A stretch of DNA of 64,000 nt from Actinomyces vulturis (GTDB lineage Bacteria > Actinomycetota > Actinomycetes > Actinomycetales > Actinomycetaceae): NCBI RefSeq assembly GCF_001687305.1, contig NZ_KV700386.1, positions 62,001 through 126,000 on the forward strand. Direction: 5' to 3'. Below are positions 53,041-60,779 of the stretch, in pieces. A model generated the notes under the pieces. It searched no databases. It had not been told where the DNA came from and worked only from the letters and a program-made list of their open reading frames with translations. The position numbers were made by a program, and so were the translations under genes. Each line of letters begins with the position of its first letter. Within the stretch, counting starts at the first letter, position 1.

Positions 53041-53084
53041 ACGGTGCGGGGTGGAGACGGTTATCGTTGTCTACCCCGCACCGT
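53041..53084 (+). terminator. Hairpin terminator of glgA
   Basis: ACGGTGCGGGGT (53041-53052) pairs with ACCCCGCACCGT (53073-53084), extended by three inner pairs, about 130 bp after the glgA stop and before the next gene. Confidence 0.7.
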
Positions 53085-53141
53085 ATCGTTTGTCCCATAA
53101 CAATTCAGCGCGCCTAGCAACCGCAATGATTGTGAACAAAG

Positions 53142-53147
53142 TAGGCT
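53142..53147 (+). promoter_or_regulatory. Candidate -10 element of a leaderless mRNA (ABC ATPase gene)
   Basis: TAGGCT ends 6 bases before ATG 53154, with no ribosome binding site between them. Confidence 0.4.
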
Positions 53148-53153
53148 GGGCAC

Positions 53154-53981
53154 ATGGTTGATGTCCTGCGAATGAGCAATGTCAGTGTGGTCCGCGATGG
53201 CCGAGCCATCGTTCATGATGTCAACGTGACCATTGAAGATTGGCAACGATGGGTCATTCTTGGCCCCAACGGTGCCGGTAAAACCACCCTTGCCCGCATG
53301 GCTTCTGGTCGCCTGTACCCGTCGAAGGGTGAAGTCGCCATTCTCGATGAGGTACTAGGCCGTACCGATGTCAGTGAACTGCACGCTCGTGTGGGCTTGT
53401 GCTCCTCAGCATTGGCCCAGCAAATCACCAATGTCCAGTCCGTGGCAGACATTGTTCTGTCAGCTTCCTGGGGTGCAGTAGGCTCATGGCGCCACACTTA
53501 CGAAGATGCCGACGCACAGCGTGCCGTGGATGTTCTTTCTGCACTTGGCGTGGGTCATCTGGCTACCCGCAAGTGGGGGACGCTTTCCTCCGGTGAACGC
53601 AAACGCGTCGAAGTCGCTCGCGCACTCATGCCTGACCCGGAACTGCTCATCCTCGATGAACCAGCGTCAGGTCTTGACCTCTCCGGTCGTGAAGAACTTG
53701 TTAGCGCACTGGAAGAAATCGTCGCTGACCCTGCTTCTCCGGCCATGATTCTTATTACCCACCACCTTGAAGAAATCCCCGCCGGATTTACTCACGCACT
53801 CGCACTGCGCGAAGGAGGAGTGGTGGCTGCTGGCCCTATTCAGGAGGTCATCACCAGTGGGGTGATGAGCGATGTGTTTGGACTTCCTCTTTCTGTCACT
53901 GTCCACGATGGTCGCTTTACTGCGCGAGCTCAGCGTCGCAGTACCGATGGTATTCACGCAGTGAATGGAAAGAATTCATGA
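53154..53981 (+). CDS. ABC transporter ATP-binding protein (no permease adjacent)
   Basis: A 275-residue ABC ATPase. Walker A is LGPNGAGKTTLARM, the signature LSSGERKRVEVARAL, Walker B ELLILDEPASGLD and the switch His lies in LITHHLEEI. The signature has Ser in place of the first Gly. No permease gene is close, so it may be a soluble ABC protein or work with a distant permease. Similar stand-alone ABC ATPases occur beside NfeD and SPFH genes in actinobacteria, as here. It overlaps the NfeD gene by 4 bp. Confidence 0.88.
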   Translation: MVDVLRMSNVSVVRDGRAIVHDVNVTIEDWQRWVILGPNGAGKTTLARMASGRLYPSKGEVAILDEVLGRTDVSELHARVGLCSSALAQQITNVQSVADIVLSASWGAVGSWRHTYEDADAQRAVDVLSALGVGHLATRKWGTLSSGERKRVEVARALMPDPELLILDEPASGLDLSGREELVSALEEIVADPASPAMILITHHLEEIPAGFTHALALREGGVVAAGPIQEVITSGVMSDVFGLPLSVTVHDGRFTARAQRRSTDGIHAVNGKNS

Positions 53982-54415
53982 TGTGGCTGTGGTGGCTCGT
54001 CGCCGCGCTTGGCCTGGGCGTTGTGGAAATGCTCAGCGTAGACTTGGTGTTCCTCATGTTCGCATCAGGTGCTTTAGCAGCCAGTTTGGTTAGTCTGACA
54101 GGTGTCCCTCTTTATGTTCAGATCATCGTATTCGGGGTGGTCTCTACCCTGGGATTGGCTGTTGCTCGCCCGTGGGCTAAGCGTTACATCAACCGTTCCA
54201 CACCTCACACTGATTCCAACGTTCACGCGCTTATCGGTGCTACTGCGCGTGTTCTTCAGCCCGTCGATCTTCATCAAGGCCTCATCGAACTCGATGGAGC
54301 ACAGTGGAGTGCTCGTTTGGAGACGGCTTGTCCTGTCCCACAGTGCGAGGTTGGCTCCGAGGTTCGCGTCATCACCATTGATGGGGCCACAGCAGTTGTT
54401 ACCCCGATGATGTGA
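53978..54415 (+). CDS. NfeD family membrane protein
   Basis: A 145-residue short NfeD-type protein. Two or three hydrophobic segments come first (MWLWWLVAALGLGVVEMLSV, LVFLMFASGALAASLVSL, IIVFGVVSTLGLAV). A C-terminal OB-fold domain follows (LIGATARVLQPVDLHQGLIELDGAQWSARL). NfeD proteins pair with SPFH/stomatin partners, and the next gene is one. The ATG at 53978 overlaps the stop of the ABC ATPase gene. The likely role is membrane-domain organisation or quality control; this is family inference. Confidence 0.9.
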   Translation: MMWLWWLVAALGLGVVEMLSVDLVFLMFASGALAASLVSLTGVPLYVQIIVFGVVSTLGLAVARPWAKRYINRSTPHTDSNVHALIGATARVLQPVDLHQGLIELDGAQWSARLETACPVPQCEVGSEVRVITIDGATAVVTPMM

Positions 54416-54434
54416 AGCACACCCTCATACGAGG

Positions 54435-54462
54435 TTGACAAGTGATACGAGGTGACTATGTG
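54435..54462 (+). promoter_or_regulatory. Candidate promoter upstream of the SPFH gene
   Basis: TTGACA (54435-54440), a 16-bp spacer and TATGTG (54457-54462). ATACGAGGT occurs on both sides of it (about 54427 and 54445) as a short direct repeat. The distance to the ATG is about 200 bp, so the leader would be long. Confidence 0.35.
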
Positions 54463-54665
54463 GTGCCGTTGTTTGTTTCAGCATGTGGTGGATGAGTGGA
54501 ATCCACTGAGGCACGACGTGAAACTTCATACTGAAAACACTCAGCGCCTACCTAATCAGGGGAATCCTCCCGTGGCAAAGAGATCGAAAAGACGTAGTTT
54601 CCTTTAAAAGTGATGCCCCGATTGCGTAGACTCAAGGCACTACTGATGTGAAGGGGTCGTTCTCG

Positions 54666-55931
54666 ATGATTGGTTCAGTAATTTCCATTCTTGTCTTGGT
54701 GTTTTTGGTGCTGTTCATCGTCACTGCCATCGCCAAGGCCGTGCGAATTGTTCACCAGAGCCAGGCGATTATTGTTGAGCGCCTCGGTAAATTCCAGGCG
54801 GAATATGGCGCAGGTATGCATTTCCTCGTGCCATTTCTCGACCGTGTTCGTAACACCGTCGACTTACGCGAGCAGGTGGTCTCTTTCCCTCCGCAGCCGG
54901 TAATTACTTCCGATAACCTCGTGGTGAGCATTGACTCGGTGATTTACTACCAGGTCACTGACCCCAAGCGCGCTACCTACGAAATCGCCAACTATCTCCA
55001 GGCTATCGAGCAGCTTACCGTGACTACTCTGCGTAACGTTATCGGGGCCATGGACCTTGAGCAGACCTTGACTAGCCGCGACCAGATCAACGGCCAACTT
55101 CGTGGCGTACTTGATCAGGCTACTGGCCGTTGGGGTATTCGCGTGAGCAATGTGGAACTGAAGTCCATCGATCCGCCTGCCTCTATTCAAGGGGCCATGG
55201 AACAGCAAATGCGCGCCGAGCGTGACCGCCGTGCAGCCATTTTGACAGCCGAAGGCGTCAAGCAGTCTCAGATTCTTACTGCCGAAGGTGACAAGCAGTC
55301 CGCCATTCTTCGCGCTGAAGGGCAAGCACAATCGGCCATTCTCAAGGCACAGGGTGAATCCCGCGCTATTCTCCAGGTCTTCGACGCTATCCACCGTGGT
55401 AACGCTGATCCCAAACTTCTTGCGTACCAGTATCTACAGACCCTCCCCAAGATTGCTAACGGTAATTCCTCCAAGATGTGGATTGTTCCCACTGAGTTCA
55501 CCGCAGCACTTGACGGTATCGCTGGTGCCCTGGGAGGAAAGTCTCCCGCTTCTCCTGGCCCCTGGCCTGGCGCTGACGGCGATGAGGAACGGACCTCAGT
55601 TGATCTGAGCGGATTGGATTCCAACGCCTTCGGTATTACCGATGACCTTGCTGCGACTCATTTGCAAGATCCCGCTGAAGCTCTTGCGCAAGCGCGTGGT
55701 GAAGCAGATGCTGCACTGCATGAAGCCAAGGATGAAGTTTCTATGGCAGCACCGAATAAGGCTGTTCATATGGCACCCGCCGAGTCTGCTTCCCCAGCCC
55801 AGCCTGCTCAGTCTTCCGCGCCGTCAACATCTGGTGTTGCCCCTGAGACACCTCAGGTTAGCGGGTATGGACTTCCTCCCCAGGAAGGTGACGGTCCTTC
55901 CATTCCACCAACCTATCCGCCGTCACACTGA
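54666..55931 (+). CDS. SPFH/stomatin-like (band 7) membrane protein
   Basis: A 421-residue stomatin/prohibitin-family protein. An N-terminal hydrophobic anchor (about 5-27, VISILVLVFLVLFIVTAIA) is followed by the SPFH domain with QAIIVERLGKFQAEYGAGMHFLVPFLDRV and VVSIDSVIYYQVTDPKRA. Then comes a long helix with repeated ILTAEG/ILRAEG/ILKAQG units (about 180-225), a predicted coiled coil. The C-terminal 100 residues are Ala/Pro/Ser-rich. The start is ATG 54666, with AAGGGG upstream. Such proteins form oligomeric membrane scaffolds with NfeD partners. Confidence 0.93.
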   Translation: MIGSVISILVLVFLVLFIVTAIAKAVRIVHQSQAIIVERLGKFQAEYGAGMHFLVPFLDRVRNTVDLREQVVSFPPQPVITSDNLVVSIDSVIYYQVTDPKRATYEIANYLQAIEQLTVTTLRNVIGAMDLEQTLTSRDQINGQLRGVLDQATGRWGIRVSNVELKSIDPPASIQGAMEQQMRAERDRRAAILTAEGVKQSQILTAEGDKQSAILRAEGQAQSAILKAQGESRAILQVFDAIHRGNADPKLLAYQYLQTLPKIANGNSSKMWIVPTEFTAALDGIAGALGGKSPASPGPWPGADGDEERTSVDLSGLDSNAFGITDDLAATHLQDPAEALAQARGEADAALHEAKDEVSMAAPNKAVHMAPAESASPAQPAQSSAPSTSGVAPETPQVSGYGLPPQEGDGPSIPPTYPPSH

Positions 55932-56016
55932 GGCATTCGGTCACACCACTGCAATGAGTGCCAAGGTTTGTGCGTCGTTTGCGTGACGTGACACGGCATC
56001 AATAGACGTGAATCGT

Positions 56017-56046
56017 TGGGGCCCGCGCCGCTAGGCGCGGGCCCCA
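56017..56046 (+). terminator. Hairpin terminator of the SPFH gene
   Basis: A perfect 13-bp stem (arms 56017-56029 and 56034-56046, core GGGGCCCGCGCC) with a 4-nt loop, about 85 bp after the SPFH stop. Confidence 0.75.
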
Positions 56047-56104
56047 CACATTTGTGAATATCTCCTTATGATCAATGCCACCACGGTGAAGAGCGATCGA
56101 TATA

Positions 56105-56132
56105 TGCACTCAGTGCAAACTCGGCGTAGACT
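56105..56132 (+). promoter_or_regulatory. Promoter with operator-like palindrome before the ABC exporter
   Basis: TGCACTCAGTGCA (56105-56117) is a perfect 13-bp palindrome lying over the expected -35 position, 9 bases before a -10-like TAGACT (56127-56132). TAGACT ends 6 bases before GTG 56139. The arrangement fits a repressed leaderless promoter. Confidence 0.45.
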
Positions 56133-56138
56133 TCCCAG

Positions 56139-57887
56139 GTGCTCAGACGACTTCTTCGCAAATACTTGCGCCCCTACCTATGGCTAGTGATCGGTGTCCT
56201 TGTCTGCAAAGTCATTGAAACCTTCACCTCACTCAGTCTGCCCACCTTGAACGCTGACATCATCAACAGCGGTGTCATTAAGGGCGACGTGTCCTACATT
56301 TGGCAAGTCGGCGGCGAAATGCTTGCCTTGACCGCACTACAAGTCGTGGTGGCCATCATCGCCACCCTACTTGCAGCGCGTACCGCCATGGGACTAGGCC
56401 GCGACGTGCGTCGTGACGTCTTCACACGAGTACAACGCCTCAACCTCGAAGAAATGAGCCGCTTCGGTGCACCCAGCCTCATCACCCGCTGCACCAACGA
56501 TGTGCAGCAAATCCAGATGGTGGTCTTCATGAGTTTCGCCATGATGGTCATGGCTCCCATCATGATGGTGGGCGGTGTGTTCATGGCACTACGTGTCGAT
56601 GTTCCACTCTCCGCCCTCATCGCCGTGGTTGTCCCCATCCTCGGTGTATTTCTCGCACTCATCCTGCGCCGCCTTATCCCGCACTTCAAGATGATGCAAA
56701 AGCGCATCGACCGCATCAACCTGGTCATGCGTGAACAAATTCAAGGCGTGCGCGTCATTCGCGCTTTTGTGCGCCAGCCTCAGCGCACCGCCACCTTCAC
56801 CCAAGCCAACGACGAACTGACCGGCACCGCACTGTCCATCGGTCGCCTTATGGCCATTCTCTTCCCCGTAGTTCAGTTAGTCCTGAACTTCTCCTCCATT
56901 GCCGTGATCTGGTTCGGTGGATTACGCGTCCAAGACGGCTCGATGCAGGTCGGTGACATCACCGCATTCCTCAACTACCTCATCCAGATCCTTTTCTCCG
57001 TCATGGTCGCCACCATGATGTTCATGATGGTTCCTCGTGCCTCAGTGGCTGCTGAACGTGTGAACGGAGTTCTTGACCTAGAACCCTCTATCGCCAGTCC
57101 TAAGACTGTCAAGGAACTGCCTGTTCACAGCGATTGCTCATCTCGAGCACGCACTGTCACCTTCCATGACGTGTCCTTCCGCTACCCCGGCGCAAGCGAA
57201 CCCGTGCTCGATCACGTGGACCTCACCCTGGAAGCCGGAACAACCACAGCCGTCATCGGATCTACCGGCGCAGGAAAAACCACCTTGCTCAACCTCATTC
57301 CACGTCTTATGGATGTCACCGATGGTCGCATTGAGATTGACGGCGTGGACATTCGCGACATTACGTTGCCTGCCTTGCGTGAGAACATCGCCGTAGTTCC
57401 TCAAAAGTCGTACCTCTTCTCCGGAACTCTCCGTTCTACATTGTCTATGGGAAGTGACTACAGTGATGAACAAATCTGGGCAGCACTTACCAGTGCTCAA
57501 GCAGCGGATTTTGTCAGCGCACTCGATGAAGGCTTGGACACGAAAGTCGAACAAGGCGGCGTGAACTTTTCCGGCGGTCAACGCCAGCGCCTATGTATCG
57601 CACGAGCACTGCTTAAACCCGCCAGTGTGTATCTTTTCGATGACTCCTTTTCAGCACTGGACTTCACTACCGATGCACGCCTCCGTGCAGCACTGCCCCA
57701 AGCCACCGACGGAGCCACGATGCTCGTCGTTGCCCAGCGTGTGTCTTCTATTCGCCATGCCGACCAAATCGTGGTCCTTGACGGTGGAGAAGTGGTTGGA
57801 ATTGGCAGCCATGAATTCCTCATGGACACCTGCCCCACCTACCAAGAAATTGCATTGTCCCAACTGAGCGTGGAGGAGGCAGCATGA
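56139..57887 (+). CDS. ABC exporter half-transporter A (degenerate Walker B side)
   Basis: A 582-residue fused permease-ATPase half of a type IV (B-family) ABC exporter. Six membrane segments lie in residues 15-300. The ATPase has Walker A IGSTGAGKTTLLNL, signature FSGGQRQRLCIARAL and Walker B SVYLFDDSFSALD, where Asp replaces the catalytic Glu. The H-loop appears as VVAQRVSS, with Gln in place of His. It overlaps its partner by 4 bp. With that partner it should form a heterodimer with one active and one degenerate ATP site, as in TM287/288 and similar multidrug exporters. The substrate is unknown. The GTG start has no ribosome binding site. Confidence 0.93.
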   Translation: MLRRLLRKYLRPYLWLVIGVLVCKVIETFTSLSLPTLNADIINSGVIKGDVSYIWQVGGEMLALTALQVVVAIIATLLAARTAMGLGRDVRRDVFTRVQRLNLEEMSRFGAPSLITRCTNDVQQIQMVVFMSFAMMVMAPIMMVGGVFMALRVDVPLSALIAVVVPILGVFLALILRRLIPHFKMMQKRIDRINLVMREQIQGVRVIRAFVRQPQRTATFTQANDELTGTALSIGRLMAILFPVVQLVLNFSSIAVIWFGGLRVQDGSMQVGDITAFLNYLIQILFSVMVATMMFMMVPRASVAAERVNGVLDLEPSIASPKTVKELPVHSDCSSRARTVTFHDVSFRYPGASEPVLDHVDLTLEAGTTTAVIGSTGAGKTTLLNLIPRLMDVTDGRIEIDGVDIRDITLPALRENIAVVPQKSYLFSGTLRSTLSMGSDYSDEQIWAALTSAQAADFVSALDEGLDTKVEQGGVNFSGGQRQRLCIARALLKPASVYLFDDSFSALDFTTDARLRAALPQATDGATMLVVAQRVSSIRHADQIVVLDGGEVVGIGSHEFLMDTCPTYQEIALSQLSVEEAA

Positions 57888-59815
57888 GCCCACGTCATCC
57901 CGGCCGCTCCCACGCACCTGGTGCACAGGCCAAGAACTTTAAACAATCCCTCAAACGACTCTTATCGACGCTAGCCCCGGAAAAAATCCGACTGGCGCTG
58001 GTCATGGTACTAACGGTCATCGGCGTCGTTCTCAATGTCATGGGTCCCAAAGCCCTCGGACATGCCACGAACGTGATCTTCCGTGGCGTTTTAGGCACAG
58101 CCATGGGGCGCATGCTCCCGGCGGGAACCACTACCGAGCAGGCGCTTGCTATGCTCCGTGCCTCAGGAGACTCATCCCGGGAGCGTATGGCCTCTATGAT
58201 CGAAGCGATGCACGCCCAGGTCGGTGTGGGTATTAACACCCACGACCTTGCGCATGAATTATTCATCGTGGTTGCTTTGTACACCACAAGCGCCATCATT
58301 ATGTACATCCAGGGCTACATCCTGGCCGGAGTCATCCAACGTACCGGCAACCGCCTGCGCGCTGGCGTGGAATCCACGATCAACCACCTCCCGCTCAAGG
58401 CCATTGACTCCGGTAGTCGCGGAGACATGCTCTCGCGCGTAACCAACGACGTGGATAACGTCACCCAGACACTCCAACAGACGCTCTCCCAAGTCATGCA
58501 AGCCAGCGTCACGATCGTGGCCACACTCGGCATGATGATCTGGATTTCTTGGCACTTGGCATTGGCCGCCATTGTGACGATCCCTGTGGCCGCAATTCTC
58601 GCCGTGGTCATTGGTAAGAAGGCTCAACCGCATTTCAAGCAACAGTGGGCCTCCACCGGCGCATTGGGGGCCACCGTCGAAGAAGCCTTCACTGCTCATG
58701 AGGTAGTGACCGCCTTCGCCTGTGAAGAGGACTTCGATCGTACTTTCGCTCGTGATAATGACTCGCTTTACCGCAGTGCATGGCGCGCACAGTTCCTCTC
58801 CGGAACTATCCAGCCGGCCATGAACCTTATTAACAATCTGACTTTCGTCATTGTTGCGGTTCTGGGAGGTATCAAAATTACCAACGGTTCGCTGACCCTC
58901 GGTGACGTTCAAGCCTTCCTACAGTACTCACGCTCCTACTCCCAGCCCATCGCCCAGTTGGCCAGCGTGGCTAACCTGCTGCAGTCGGGCGTGGCCAGTG
59001 CCGAACGCGTTTTTGAGATTCTCGATATTGAACCTGAGCCATTGGACGACGCCGCGCCAGCAACATTGCCTCAGACCCTTCGCGGATCGGTCACTTTCGA
59101 CCATGTCCGTTTTAGTTACGACCCCGAGAAAGAACTTATCCGCGACCTTAGCCTCACGGTACAGCCTGGCCAGACCGTGGCCATCGTGGGTCCCACAGGC
59201 GCAGGCAAAACTACCCTGGTTAATCTGCTCTTACGTTTCTACGAGCCGTTGAGCGGTCATATTGCTATTGATGATGTAGATATTTCCACTGTACGCCGCG
59301 ATGATGTTCGCGAACATATCGGCATGGTCCTTCAGGACACCTGGCTGTTTGACGGCACTATTGAAGAAAACATCGCCTTCGGCCTGCCTGAGGCAACGCA
59401 TGAACAAGTTGTTGAAGCAGCACGCGCAGCTAATGTCCTTCACGTGATTGAAGCACTGCCTCAAGGATTCAATACTGTCATTGATGACTCCGGTTCGGGT
59501 GTGAGCACCGGTGAAAAGCAACTCATTACCATTGCTCGTGCTTTCTTGGCTGATCGTCAGATCCTTATTCTGGATGAAGCAACCTCCAGCGTAGATACCC
59601 GAACCGAGGTTCTCGTCCAGCAGGCGATGGCCAAACTGCGTAGCGGACGTACCAGTTTCGTTATTGCCCACCGACTATCCACTATTCGCGATGCTGACAT
59701 CATTGTGGTGATGGAAGACGGTGACATTGTCGAAACAGGAAATCATGACACACTCATGGAAGCAGGCGGCGCTTATGCACGCCTCTACCAATCCCAGTTC
59801 GATGGCGAATCCTAA
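57884..59815 (+). CDS. ABC exporter half-transporter B (catalytic Walker B side)
   Basis: The 643-residue partner half-transporter. The membrane domain covers about residues 30-345, with an extra loop after the first helix (FRGVLGTAMGRMLPAGTTTEQ...). The ATPase has Walker A VGPTGAGKTTLVNL, an intact Walker B ILILDEATSSVD and the H-loop VIAHRLST, but its signature reads VSTGEKQLITIARAF instead of LSGGQ. Its Walker sites plus the intact signature of the other half give the one consensus ATP site. The start is ATG 57884, inside the end of the previous gene. Function as multidrug or lipid exporter is inferred from the family. Confidence 0.94.
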   Translation: MSPRHPGRSHAPGAQAKNFKQSLKRLLSTLAPEKIRLALVMVLTVIGVVLNVMGPKALGHATNVIFRGVLGTAMGRMLPAGTTTEQALAMLRASGDSSRERMASMIEAMHAQVGVGINTHDLAHELFIVVALYTTSAIIMYIQGYILAGVIQRTGNRLRAGVESTINHLPLKAIDSGSRGDMLSRVTNDVDNVTQTLQQTLSQVMQASVTIVATLGMMIWISWHLALAAIVTIPVAAILAVVIGKKAQPHFKQQWASTGALGATVEEAFTAHEVVTAFACEEDFDRTFARDNDSLYRSAWRAQFLSGTIQPAMNLINNLTFVIVAVLGGIKITNGSLTLGDVQAFLQYSRSYSQPIAQLASVANLLQSGVASAERVFEILDIEPEPLDDAAPATLPQTLRGSVTFDHVRFSYDPEKELIRDLSLTVQPGQTVAIVGPTGAGKTTLVNLLLRFYEPLSGHIAIDDVDISTVRRDDVREHIGMVLQDTWLFDGTIEENIAFGLPEATHEQVVEAARAANVLHVIEALPQGFNTVIDDSGSGVSTGEKQLITIARAFLADRQILILDEATSSVDTRTEVLVQQAMAKLRSGRTSFVIAHRLSTIRDADIIVVMEDGDIVETGNHDTLMEAGGAYARLYQSQFDGES

Positions 59816-59829
59816 GAAAGCGACGTCTG

Positions 59830-60690
59830 ATGATCATTGAACTCAATGACGATAGCGACGAACGACTCAAGGACTACACCTCTCTGACCGACGTCGCCTT
59901 GCGTAAGCGTCTGGAAACAGAACGCGGCCTCTACATGGCTGAGTCCACCAACGTCATCACACGGGCCGTCGAAAAAGGGCACGCCCCTCGTTCTTTTCTC
60001 ATGGCCCCACGCCACTATGAGACGATGAAATTTGTGATCGCTTCGGCTGATGGAACTGGTGGCGCAGAAGATGGCGGAGATATTCCCGTATTCATCGCTG
60101 ACGAATCGGTTCTTGAAGGTATCACCGGATTCCATCTTCACCGTGGTGCTTTGGCGGCGATGAATCGCCCTGAACTACCCGGTGTAGCGGAGTTACTCGC
60201 CTCATGCCGCGATGGCCAGGGGGCACGCCGCATTGCCATCCTTGAGGATTTGGTTGACCACACGAATGTGGGAGCAGCGTTCCGTAGCGCTGCCGCATTA
60301 GGAATCGACGCCGTTCTGGTCACCCCGCACTGTGCCGATCCTCTTTACCGCCGCAGCGTTCGCGTTTCGATGGGAACTGTTTTCCAGGTGCCGTGGACTC
60401 GTATTGAGCGCTGGCCCGCCGTCGATGAACTTCATGATGCAGGGTTTACTGTCGCTGCCTTGGCTCTTAGTGATGATTCCATCAGCCTTGACGAATTTAT
60501 TGCTTCTGAAGAATGTACTGCGCCTGATAGCAAAGTGGCGATGGTTTTAGGAGCAGAAGGTGATGGTTTGAAGCCATGCACTATTGCGCAAGCTGATCGT
60601 GTGGTGCGTATTCCCATGGCTGGGGGAGTGGACTCCCTTAATGTTGCTGCTGCTGCAGCCGTAGCTTTTTGGGCGGTACGCTGCGATTAA
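59830..60690 (+). CDS. TrmH/SpoU-family RNA 2'-O-ribose methyltransferase
   Basis: A 286-residue SPOUT-family methyltransferase acting on rRNA or tRNA ribose. An N-terminal substrate-binding part (RKRLETERGLYMAESTNVITRAVEKG) is followed by the knot domain. Motif 1 is LEDLVDHTNVGAAFRSAAALG with Asn and Arg, motif 2 is VAMVLGAEGDGLKP, and motif 3 is RIPMAGGVDSLNVAAAAAVAFW. The target position cannot be told. It follows the ABC exporter by 14 bp and may be cotranscribed, although no functional link is known. A strong terminator follows. Confidence 0.93.
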   Translation: MIIELNDDSDERLKDYTSLTDVALRKRLETERGLYMAESTNVITRAVEKGHAPRSFLMAPRHYETMKFVIASADGTGGAEDGGDIPVFIADESVLEGITGFHLHRGALAAMNRPELPGVAELLASCRDGQGARRIAILEDLVDHTNVGAAFRSAAALGIDAVLVTPHCADPLYRRSVRVSMGTVFQVPWTRIERWPAVDELHDAGFTVAALALSDDSISLDEFIASEECTAPDSKVAMVLGAEGDGLKPCTIAQADRVVRIPMAGGVDSLNVAAAAAVAFWAVRCD

Positions 60691-60713
60691 CGAGTAATTG
60701 ACAGTCGGACTAA

Positions 60714-60754
60714 TCGCTGGGGTGAGAACAGAAAGACTGTTCTCACCCCAGCGA
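60714..60754. terminator. Bidirectional hairpin terminator
   Basis: A perfect 18-bp stem (arms 60714-60731 and 60737-60754, core CGCTGGGGTGAGAACAG) with a 5-nt loop lies between the converging methyltransferase and oleate hydratase genes. Confidence 0.88.
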
Positions 60755-60779
60755 ATTTGACGGATGTCTTTTCTTCTTG

